Made by a program: the position numbers and the translations under genes. From contig DAOVOC010000061.1 in assembly GCA_030629865.1 (NCBI GenBank), positions 1 to 5,730 on the forward strand: a DNA stretch of 5,730 nucleotides. Direction: 5' to 3'. Below, piece by piece: positions 1-5,426 of the stretch. How positions within the stretch are numbered: the stretch's first letter is position 1; the number at the start of each line of letters is the position of its first letter. This DNA comes from a bacterium (GTDB lineage Bacteria > Babelota > Babeliae > Babelales > GCA-2401785). The notes under the pieces are model-generated. The model saw only the letters and a list, made by a program, of their open reading frames with translations, did not search any database and was not told the origin of the DNA.

Positions 1-198
1 ACAAGCACAAGCACAAGCACAAGCACAAGCACAAGCACAAGCACAAGCACAAGCACAAGCACAAGCACAAGCACAAGCACAAGCACAAGCACAAGCACAA
101 GCACAAGCACAAGCACAAGCACAAGCACAAGCACAAACACAAGCACAAGCACAAGCACAAGCACAAGCACAAGCACCAGCACAAGCACCAGCACAAGC
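1..198. repeat. hexanucleotide tandem repeat (ACAAGC)33
   Basis: Thirty-three consecutive 6-bp units run from the left edge, so the true array may be longer. Thirty are exact ACAAGC. Variants are ACAAAC at 133-138 and ACCAGC at 175-180 and 187-192. Two of the three variants lie next to the right end, the usual pattern of array-edge decay. The unit is a multiple of three and has no stop in any of the six frames, so gain or loss of units never shifts the reading frame. In the frame of the downstream gene it encodes alternating Gln-Ala, with one Gln-Thr and two Pro-Ala pairs. Slipped-strand mispairing is the likely source of length change. Confidence 0.98.
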
Positions 199-940
199 AC
201 TACCAACTAGGCAAGACATAGTAGCCGCTTTTCTAAACACGCCAACATTACAAACAGATACCGAAGGCAATCCCCAAATAAAAATCCAGACGAACAATAG
301 AAAAAAAACATTTTGCATCACACAGAGCGGTTTGATGCACTATTGGGATTCACAAGCAAAAAGTTGGGAAAAATTTCCGAACTCAGGGAATCAACTAAAG
401 GCCACTAAGAAAGAAATGGAAGACCTCAGAAAAAAAGACCCAACCTTTTGGCAAAAAATACCTGCAACAACCCGCATTCAAAGTGTTGCTCGCGGCTATT
501 TAGCACGTAAAAAACAACAAAAACCAGAATCAAAAACAAAAACAGAAGCTGGAACTGGGACAAAACCAGCACCAGCAGCACCACCAGCAGCAGAAAAAAT
601 ACCAGAACCAGAAACAAAAGTTGAAACTAGGACAGGAACAAAACCAGAACCAGTAACAAATAATACCGATACAAGATCTTCTTTCGCACCAAAACTTAAT
701 TTTGCGGCAAACTTCTCACTTCTTTCAAGTATTCCCACGGCTTTGACTGCGTTCATACTCACATACCTTTCAGGCCGTAAAGCAGCGATTACAAGGGGCA
801 GCGAAACACCGCACAAATCGGCTCTAAAACATTCTGTAAAAAACACGTTTGATCCTAGGAAAAACAAAGTAATAATAGCAGCCTATGCCCTTTTTGGCGC
901 AGGCCTCTTTTGCAAACTTTCATCATATTTAATTGAATAA
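2..940 (+). CDS. repeat-bearing membrane protein with (Gln-Ala)n tract and IQ motif, 5' partial
   Basis: I do not recognise this protein. The frame is open from the window edge to TAA at 938-940 (312 residues visible), so the true start lies upstream. TTG at 332 and ATG at 335 are internal: the 44 codons between the repeat and 332 are also open and protein-like. In order: Gln-Ala tract (residues 1-66); a mixed region with many aromatic residues (about 67-150); an IQ motif with core IQSVARGYLAR at residues 159-169 (bases 476-508); a Lys/Pro/Thr/Glu-rich linker with two TGTKP copies (about 170-230); and a C-terminal module with hydrophobic segments at about 238-256 and 290-311, flanking a basic loop. 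That module resembles the C-terminus of the protein at 3454-4287. A signal peptide would be expected upstream but is out of view. The IQ motif is a calmodulin or myosin-light-chain binding signature in eukaryotes; its meaning here is inference. A host-facing or envelope protein is most likely. Confidence 0.85.
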   Translation, partial: QAQAQAQAQAQAQAQAQAQAQAQAQAQAQAQAQAQAQAQAQAQAQTQAQAQAQAQAQAPAQAPAQALPTRQDIVAAFLNTPTLQTDTEGNPQIKIQTNNRKKTFCITQSGLMHYWDSQAKSWEKFPNSGNQLKATKKEMEDLRKKDPTFWQKIPATTRIQSVARGYLARKKQQKPESKTKTEAGTGTKPAPAAPPAAEKIPEPETKVETRTGTKPEPVTNNTDTRSSFAPKLNFAANFSLLSSIPTALTAFILTYLSGRKAAITRGSETPHKSALKHSVKNTFDPRKNKVIIAAYALFGAGLFCKLSSYLIE

Positions 941-977
941 TCTGCTTAATCAAGATCTAGAAAATATTGAAATAAAG

Positions 978-1030
978 AGGCCTCGACCTACCAACGCCCG
1001 AAATGGCTGCGGCACAGCGAGGCCTTTTTT
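978..1030 (+). terminator. probable Rho-independent terminator after the repeat-bearing gene
   Basis: AGGCCTCG at 978-985 pairs with CGAGGCCT at 1018-1025 (8 bp, GC-rich) and is followed by a run of six T at 1025-1030. The 32-base loop is longer than usual, which lowers confidence. It lies 38 bases after the stop of the upstream gene and before the promoter of the next, the expected place for a terminator. Confidence 0.6.
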
Positions 1031-1090
1031 CACTCAAAACCCACACTTTTCAGGCTTTGAAACTATACGCCTTTTGCATAGCGCCAAAAC

Positions 1091-1099
1091 TGTTATACT
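1091..1099 (+). promoter_or_regulatory. extended -10 promoter of the 1154-2101 gene
   Basis: TGTTATACT is an extended -10 element (TGn then TATACT, five of six to TATAAT). No good -35 sits at 17 bp. TTGCAT at 1074-1079 is only 14 bp away, consistent with an extended -10 promoter that needs no strong -35. Transcription would start near 1106, giving a leader of about 48 bases. It follows the terminator hairpin, so the next gene is probably transcribed on its own. Confidence 0.5.
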
Positions 1100-1153
1100 T
1101 GAAATCTGTGTTGTAAAAAATCGGCAAAACAACCTCTGGAAAAGGGATCTCTC

Positions 1154-2101
1154 ATGACAAACCAACTCCTTAAAAAAGCCTCACTCTTGGCACTTTCGCT
1201 AAGTTTTGCCGTGCCATCAATGGCTACGGTCAAAATAATAGAAAAGAAAAAATCAGAAAAAACCACTAAAGCAAAAAAATCTATTTGGCAAAAATGGGCT
1301 CTGCAAACACTTGCCAAATGTGCAACAGAAACCACTACAAACCTTCTTGACAGGCTTAGTAAAGAAAAACAATGGGGATGTAAAAAAAGCTGGAACGAAT
1401 TAAATCTTCTTTCAGGAGAAACAAAAGACGGTTTTTATAATGGATCAATAAACTTCCGTGTGCTCGATATGGGCAAAGCCGTTGCAGACCTCGGATCAGA
1501 AGAACTCCTAAGCTATCTTGAAGACACTGGAACAATTGCAGAAAATAAAAAAGGCAATGCCAAGGTTGAATTTTACAAAAAAGTTGGCGAAGAGCTTCTT
1601 CCAGTAATAGCGTCACATATTTTTAACCAAGGTAAAGATTTAAACGAAGAAGAAAAAGCAAAACCTTTTTATAAAAGAATACCTTCAACCTATCTGTTTG
1701 GAAAAATCCTTGTAGCAACCCTTTCCGGAAAACTTTTAACAGAAGCTAAAAAGACTTTCTTCAAAAAAGGTAAAACCAGAAAAATTTTAGACAAACTGGT
1801 ACTTATAGATGCTTTAGAGCGCATTGCACCAATCTTCGACGCCAAGAAAATATTTGCAGGAGAACCTGGCAAAGGCATTAAAATCGGCAAATTCATAGGT
1901 AAAGAAACTGGCAAAATGATTGGAAACGTATTGTTTATGTCTGCAGAAGGTTCCAACAACTGGTTCAACCCAAAAGAAAAGAACAAAAAACATCGCGAAA
2001 TATTTACAAAAACAATGCTTGGACTTGCCGTCTCTCCATTTTTTGATCCTGAAATCTCAAGATTAGTAAAAATGCTTGGCGATAAACCATCAGTAAAATA
2101 A
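1154..2101 (+). CDS. exported Lys-rich protein of unknown function
   Basis: I do not recognise a family. The protein has 315 residues. ATG at 1154 is chosen because AGGGA (1143-1147) lies 6 bases upstream and a textbook signal peptide follows: basic n-region (Lys7, Lys8), hydrophobic core of about residues 9-20, and Ser-Met-Ala as cleavage site after residue 24. The mature protein begins with a very Lys-rich stretch (about 27-42). It then carries two cysteines, Cys56 and Cys76, close enough to form a disulfide if the protein is periplasmic. The rest is mixed, probably mostly helical, and basic, with several Gly-Lys pairs around residues 235-260 and no obvious membrane helix after the signal peptide. 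It has its own promoter and ends at the convergent terminator shared with hflX. Export to the periplasm or beyond is well supported; nothing indicates an enzyme activity. Confidence 0.85.
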   Translation: MTNQLLKKASLLALSLSFAVPSMATVKIIEKKKSEKTTKAKKSIWQKWALQTLAKCATETTTNLLDRLSKEKQWGCKKSWNELNLLSGETKDGFYNGSINFRVLDMGKAVADLGSEELLSYLEDTGTIAENKKGNAKVEFYKKVGEELLPVIASHIFNQGKDLNEEEKAKPFYKRIPSTYLFGKILVATLSGKLLTEAKKTFFKKGKTRKILDKLVLIDALERIAPIFDAKKIFAGEPGKGIKIGKFIGKETGKMIGNVLFMSAEGSNNWFNPKEKNKKHREIFTKTMLGLAVSPFFDPEISRLVKMLGDKPSVK

Positions 2102-2126
2102 AGGTAAACTTTTAATAGAAATCATT

Positions 2127-2157
2127 AAGGGCGAGCGTTAAAACTCGCCCTTTTTAT
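2127..2157 (+). terminator. Rho-independent terminator between convergent genes
   Basis: A perfect 9-bp stem, AAGGGCGAG at 2127-2135 with CTCGCCCTT at 2144-2152, closes an 8-base loop and runs into TTTTTATTT on the + strand. It sits 25 bases after the stop of the 1154-2101 gene. On the - strand the hairpin is followed by AATGATTT, not a clean U tract, so it should work best for the + strand gene. It may also halt hflX transcription, which ends at 2168. Confidence 0.9.
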
Positions 2158-2167
2158 TTACCATAGT

Positions 2168-3289
2168 TTACTTCCACAAATCAGACGATTCGATCAACTG
2201 CTGCTTTAATTTAGAAACGCCATCTTTCGTACAAGCATGCGCAAAAACACATGGCGCGTAACGATAGCAAGCACCTTCTAACTCAGCCAGCTCTTCTACA
2301 GAAAGCTTGTCCATTTTATTAAACACATAGACCATCGGCTTTTCGATCTCCAGCTCTGCAAGAGTCTCGTGAACAACTTTAATCTGCTCTTCCCACGCCG
2401 AATTGCTGATATCAACCACGTGCAGAAGCACATGGGCATATCTGAGTTCATCAAGTGTGGATTTAAATGCTTCGACAAGGTGGTGTGGAAGCTGGCTGAT
2501 AAAACCAACAGTGTCAGAAATTAAAACTTTTTTATCATTTTCCAAAAAAAGCTCACGCGTCGTGGTATCAAGCGTTGCAAACAATTTGTCTTCAACCAAA
2601 ACCTCACTCTTAGTCAGTAAATTGAGCAGGCTCGATTTTCCGGCATTGGTGTACCCAACCAGACAAACTAGTGGGATTCCGCTCGCTAAACGCCGCTTAC
2701 GTTGCACGTCACGAGTTTTCTTAAGAGTCCCCAGCCGTTTTTGCGCCTGTTGAACAAGTGTTTTATAAAATCTTGTTTCATATTCTTTTAATTTTTCACC
2801 GGGTCCACGCGTACCAATGCGGCCTTCTTGCTGAGCCATCTCTTTGCCAAACCCAGTCATTCGGGTCTTAAGTACGGCAATTTCGGCCATTTCGACCTGA
2901 ATTTTGCCTTCTGCAGTAGTCGCTGAATTTCTAAAAATCTCTAAAATTAGTTGTCCGCGATCTACAATGCGGCAATTTGTAGCATCTTCCAGATTTCGCC
3001 GCTGGAGAGGTGTAAGCATAGCCGAACAAATAACTTGCTCATAATCGCCGCTCTCACACAATTCAACAATCTCTCGCAATTTGCCCTTTGTTAAAAAATA
3101 TGTGCGATCGATAGAACGAAGTTTGGTAAAAAATTCCCCATCAACATCAATTCCAGCTGTTTTGACAAGGCTTTTAAACTCTTCAAAGTAATCATCGATA
3201 TGCCACGAGCTTTTATGCGGCAAGAAAGTGCCCAAAATCAGCGTCTTTGGCCGCACCTCAGCAGTTAAAATCATATTTTTAGCACTCAT
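2168..3289 (-). CDS. hflX: HflX ribosome-associated GTPase
   Basis: HflX binds the 50S subunit and uses GTP to split stalled or idle ribosomes, notably after heat or antibiotic stress. It acts in the cytoplasm. All family parts are visible in this 373-residue protein: the N-terminal HflX domain with the Gly-rich GTRGPGE segment (about 159-165); a helical linker rich in Lys/Arg/Gln; then the G domain with P-loop GYTNAGKSS (212-220), TLDTTTR switch I (239-245), DTVGF (259-263) and NKMD (324-327). The usual Ser-Ala of G5 appears as His-Ala-Cys. The protein is shorter than the E. coli one (426 residues) but within the family range. The ATG at 3289 is preferred because GTGGG lies 7 bases upstream; a GTG at 3301 would add four residues but has no ribosome binding site. 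After RGPGE the sequence reads KLKEYETRF where most homologues have a TQLE-x-DRR-like segment. It is the only - strand gene in the window. Confidence 0.95.
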   Translation of the reverse strand: MSAKNMILTAEVRPKTLILGTFLPHKSSWHIDDYFEEFKSLVKTAGIDVDGEFFTKLRSIDRTYFLTKGKLREIVELCESGDYEQVICSAMLTPLQRRNLEDATNCRIVDRGQLILEIFRNSATTAEGKIQVEMAEIAVLKTRMTGFGKEMAQQEGRIGTRGPGEKLKEYETRFYKTLVQQAQKRLGTLKKTRDVQRKRRLASGIPLVCLVGYTNAGKSSLLNLLTKSEVLVEDKLFATLDTTTRELFLENDKKVLISDTVGFISQLPHHLVEAFKSTLDELRYAHVLLHVVDISNSAWEEQIKVVHETLAELEIEKPMVYVFNKMDKLSVEELAELEGACYRYAPCVFAHACTKDGVSKLKQQLIESSDLWK

Positions 3290-3333
3290 GACAAAACCCA
3301 CTTTTTAAATTTTTTACTTAATAAACCTTTAGC

Positions 3334-3342
3334 AACATAGCA
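3334..3342 (-). promoter_or_regulatory. possible extended -10 of hflX
   Basis: Read on the - strand this is TGCTATGTT, an extended -10 (TGn plus TATGTT, four of six to consensus) about 45 bases before the hflX ATG. No convincing -35 is at the usual distance, so this is a weak call that rests mainly on position in the divergent intergenic region. Confidence 0.25.
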
Positions 3343-3376
3343 AAATAACTCATTTTTGGCCTTTTCTGCCGCCAGC

Positions 3377-3405
3377 TTGCACAAAAAACAATTCACCCTG
3401 ACAAT
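3377..3405 (+). promoter_or_regulatory. possible promoter of the 3454-4287 gene
   Basis: TTGCAC (3377-3382) and GACAAT (3400-3405) are separated by exactly 17 bp. Each box is only a partial match (three and four of six), but the spacing is ideal. The spacer is A-rich and the site lies about 48 bases before the chosen start codon. Confidence 0.35.
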
Positions 3406-3453
3406 AAAGCCAAACTAAAAAATAAAAAACCAGACTAGTTGAGGGATTTTACG

Positions 3454-4287
3454 ATGAATTTAAAAAAACTTTTTACCGTACTGTTTCTTGCAACAACATT
3501 TGGTTTTGATATTTCAGCTACAGAAACACCCAAAAAAATAAAATTAATTAGAAAAAAAAGTGGCTCTTATGAAACCATCAATAATGTTGCTGATAAAAGA
3601 AATAATCCAATTCCTAAAGGCAATTTAGAAAGCCTTCCTGAAGGTATTTATAAATATAAAGCATCTAAGTTATTATTCGGTTTAGGAAACGGTAATATTT
3701 ATGTAAAAGACAGTGAAGTTTTCCATGTTCACATTAAAAACCCAAACAATCTTCTTGACTCAAATGAAAATGCAGTAATTCGAGGACCAATTGTCACCAA
3801 AGGCAATACAGTTACCGATTGGAAAACAAAAACAAATCCATCATTTAAAAAAATCATTGAAGGTTTTCATAAACAAGAAGAAGAAGGGAAAAAAAAGCAT
3901 AATAAAACAACAGAACCATCAGTACAAAATGCAAACTCAGCAAACAATAATGACGATTCAAACAACTCAGGAACTTCAAAAACAACCACAACTTGGGGCG
4001 ATCACTTTTTAACTCCAAGCAACTGGTGTGATTATGGAACTGCAGGAACATTAACCGCATCATTTATATGCGCCTTTATAAAAGGCAGAAAAATAGCACG
4101 TGAAAAAAAAATGTATAAACATCCGTTTGATATTGCCGACTTTGCTGCTGGCTATGCATTCCGCAATTGCCTTAATCCAAAAGTTAGCAAACCCGCAATT
4201 GCAACCTATGTACTTGGGGCGCTCTACATCGGCGGCAAATTTATTCCTGGAATCAAAGATAGCTGGTTCAATAAAAATCCATTTTAA
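3454..4287 (+). CDS. exported protein with C-terminal two-helix membrane module, unknown function
   Basis: Unrecognised family, 277 residues. ATG at 3454 is chosen over TTG at 3439 because GAGGGA (3441-3446) lies 7 bases upstream and a clean signal peptide starts there: Lys4-Lys5, a hydrophobic core to about residue 18, and Ile-Ser-Ala cleavage after residue 22. Residues about 28-130 look like a small beta-rich domain with a Gly-Leu-Gly-Asn-Gly turn near 76-80. Residues about 141-185 are a Lys/Glu then Asn/Ser/Thr-rich low-complexity linker. The C-terminus has hydrophobic segments at about 194-209 and 247-263 flanking a basic loop with Gly-Arg-Lys (211-213) and RNCLNPKVSK (237-246). The same layout and several identical residues occur at the C-terminus of the gene ending at 940, so the two are probably distant paralogues with a shared anchor. 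Three cysteines (192, 206, 239) lie in the C-terminal module. An envelope or surface protein is inferred. No clear terminator of its own follows; the first hairpin of the downstream element may serve. Confidence 0.85.
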   Translation: MNLKKLFTVLFLATTFGFDISATETPKKIKLIRKKSGSYETINNVADKRNNPIPKGNLESLPEGIYKYKASKLLFGLGNGNIYVKDSEVFHVHIKNPNNLLDSNENAVIRGPIVTKGNTVTDWKTKTNPSFKKIIEGFHKQEEEGKKKHNKTTEPSVQNANSANNNDDSNNSGTSKTTTTWGDHFLTPSNWCDYGTAGTLTASFICAFIKGRKIAREKKMYKHPFDIADFAAGYAFRNCLNPKVSKPAIATYVLGALYIGGKFIPGIKDSWFNKNPF

Positions 4288-4326
4288 TTAATCATTAATC
4301 AGGACTTACGCAAGTTTTCACTATTG

Positions 4327-4356
4327 GTCATCCCGGACTTGATCCGGGATCTTCTC
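4327..4356 (+). repeat. 30-bp inverted repeat, left arm, itself a hairpin
   Basis: This arm is the exact reverse complement of 4451-4480 over 30 bases, and identity stops at both ends. It contains its own stem: ATCCCGGA (4330-4337) pairs with TCCGGGAT (4343-4350) around a 5-base loop. From memory, the core resembles palindromes common between genes in Rickettsia and other alphaproteobacteria. The hairpin is followed by a pyrimidine-rich stretch and TTTTT at 4361-4365, so it might end transcription from the gene at 3454-4287. Confidence 0.95.
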
Positions 4357-4450
4357 CTTATTTTTAAAAAATATTGAAAAAACTCATGTCTTTAAATTTA
4401 TGAAATAAGACTAATAACCCTTCTCAGTTAGGGGTGCTATAGTTTTAGCA

Positions 4451-4480
4451 GAGAAGATCCCGGATCAAGTCCGGGATGAC
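4451..4480 (-). repeat. 30-bp inverted repeat, right arm, itself a hairpin
   Basis: Exact reverse complement of 4327-4356. Its own stem is ATCCCGGA (4457-4464) with TCCGGGAT (4470-4477). The 94 bases between the arms (4357-4450) would form the loop of a large cruciform or RNA hairpin. Those bases are AT-rich and show no coding potential. Confidence 0.95.
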
Positions 4481-4592
4481 AAGAAGTCGGAATGTGCGAT
4501 AACCACAAGATCGAATGCTTGGAGATTAAATGAGACGCGTTAAGGCTTTTTTGCTGTAAACACGAGCTTTTTAGAAACCTACGCAAGTCCTG

Positions 4593-4668
4593 ACCTACGT
4601 AAGTGAACAAAGAAAAGAGGCAGCATCATCGAGCTTCGCCGGGCGAGAGTACGGAATGCATAAGTCCT
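4593..4668. repeat. additional copies of the element's terminal motif
   Basis: Immediately right of the proposed element end, ACCTACGTAAGT (4593-4604) is a degenerate inverted version of the left terminal motif. TGCATAAGTCCT (4657-4668) is its inverted copy with 11 of 12 bases matching AGGACTTACGCA at 4301-4312. The right boundary is therefore uncertain: a longer element could run from 4299 to about 4670, or two related elements may overlap. The stretch from 4605 to 4656 holds nothing else I can identify. Confidence 0.5.
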
Positions 4669-4716
4669 ATTATTAGGCAAACACAGTTTAAATTCTTTAA
4701 ATTTCCTTACAACTCC

Positions 4717-4722
4717 TATAAA
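4717..4722 (+). promoter_or_regulatory. possible -10 box of the 4764-5366 gene
   Basis: TATAAA matches five of six bases of the -10 consensus and lies 41 bases before the ATG. The bases 17-18 bp upstream (TTCTTTA around 4693) are a poor -35, and the surroundings are AT-rich enough for chance matches, so this is tentative. Confidence 0.3.
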
Positions 4723-4763
4723 CTTTCGATCACCTAAAAATCAATCTTAATAATAAGGCTTAT

Positions 4764-5366
4764 ATGAACAAAAAAATATTTATAATCTTTTTATGCCTTG
4801 CTGGAATTCAAACAAATCATGGAATGAGTTTGAAACATGGAATGAATTTGAAACTTAGACCTGAAAAATGGAGTCTTTCAAAATACTTCAAAACAAATAT
4901 GGAAAATATCTGGAAATCCAAAAGAGCTCCAAAAAAAACTCAAGAGGTTGATATAAAAATAATAAAAAAAATTCCTTTTTTTCTGTGGAAAAACCACATA
5001 GAACACGCCATGTTGGCTTACTCAATGATATTAAAAAAGGATAAAGTAAAAGATTTTTTCCCAAAAACATTAATCCATCCAATAGATGAAGACTTCACTC
5101 CAATGCTTAAACAAGTACAAACAAATCTGCTTGTTAAAAGATATGAAAATTGTCTTATTGAAAAAATTAACAAATATGCACTTAATTTATACTTTCTTAG
5201 CAAAGACTTCTCCTCCCTGAAAGAACTTTGGAACATGAATCCATTTTCTGATTTTCCAAATAAATCATTTCATATACATGTATTTGACATTTATGGCTAT
5301 GAAAAAAAAGTGTGGATAACAATACCCGAAAACATTTATCAAATCACAAGGGAAGTTGGACTTTAA
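4764..5366 (+). CDS. small exported protein of unknown function
   Basis: Unrecognised, 200 residues. The ATG at 4764 starts a good signal peptide: MNKK followed by a hydrophobic core (about residues 5-15), with likely cleavage near residue 20. The upstream AAGG (4756-4759) is a weak ribosome binding site. The cysteine in the hydrophobic core does not fit a lipobox, so this is not an obvious lipoprotein. Just after the signal peptide comes HGMSLK-HGMNLK, a tandem duplication that is also visible in the DNA. The mature part is Lys-rich and aromatic-rich, probably mostly helical, with one cysteine in YENCLIEK near residue 130 and a possible beta-rich C-terminus (about 167-190). There is no later membrane helix. 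It sits alone between the MITE-like element and gap, 60 bases before the gap start codon, and is markedly more AT-rich than hflX or gap. Export is likely; function is open. Confidence 0.8.
   Translation: MNKKIFIIFLCLAGIQTNHGMSLKHGMNLKLRPEKWSLSKYFKTNMENIWKSKRAPKKTQEVDIKIIKKIPFFLWKNHIEHAMLAYSMILKKDKVKDFFPKTLIHPIDEDFTPMLKQVQTNLLVKRYENCLIEKINKYALNLYFLSKDFSSLKELWNMNPFSDFPNKSFHIHVFDIYGYEKKVWITIPENIYQITREVGL
4818..4853 (+). repeat. 18-bp tandem duplication within a CDS
   Basis: Two adjacent 18-base units, 4818-4835 and 4836-4853, differ at one base only (G at 4828, A at 4846). Each encodes His-Gly-Met-(Ser/Asn)-Leu-Lys. The in-frame duplication sits at the start of the mature protein and looks recent. 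Confidence 0.95.
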
Positions 5367-5426
5367 ATCTTACAACAAAGTAAATTTAATATATTTTGAA
5401 ATGCAAACTATCTTCAGGAGAAAACC

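Larger units (their letters stand above)
4299..4593. mobile_element. MITE-like non-coding element with nested inverted repeats
   Basis: The outer ends are TCAGGACTTACGCAAG at 4299-4314 and ACGCAAGTCCTGA at 4581-4593, so TCAGGACTT is repeated exactly in inverted orientation. Inside lies a perfect 30-bp inverted repeat (4327-4356 with 4451-4480). No open reading frame of useful length is present, so this is not a complete insertion sequence. Non-coding length of about 295 bp, inverted ends and internal palindromes are typical of a miniature element moved by a transposase encoded elsewhere. No certain target-site duplication is visible. It fills most of the 476-base geneless stretch 4288-4763, and its GC-rich palindromes contrast with the AT-rich flanks. 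Confidence 0.5.

Noticed and set aside
1..198. CRISPR array or centromere-like iteron
   Set aside because: There are no spacers; units are contiguous 6-mers lying in an open coding frame.
332..340. TTG or ATG near 332 as start of the first gene
   Set aside because: The frame is open and protein-like for 110 further codons upstream, to the window edge, with no good ribosome binding site at 332.
426..867. Antisense open frames opposite the first gene
   Set aside because: They mirror the low-complexity coding strand; compositions such as poly-Leu/Val are by-products of the Lys/Thr/Pro-rich sense frame, and no initiation signals are seen.
933..1157. Open frame of 74 codons with TTG start between the first two genes
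   Set aside because: It covers the terminator hairpin and the extended -10 promoter, has no ribosome binding site and overlaps both neighbours.
2403..2753. Open frame of 116 codons opposite hflX
   Set aside because: It is a shadow of the strongly conserved G domain on the other strand, Ser-rich and without a ribosome binding site.
3439..3453. TTG at 3439 as start of the third exported gene
   Set aside because: It would put the ribosome binding site GAGGGA inside the coding sequence and add five residues before a good signal peptide.
3791..4063. Short frames overlapping the low-complexity linker of the 3454-4287 gene
   Set aside because: They arise from the Lys/Asn/Thr-rich A-rich sequence in shifted or antisense frames and have no start signals.
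4299..4763. Complete insertion sequence with transposase
   Set aside because: No coding frame of meaningful length exists on either strand here.
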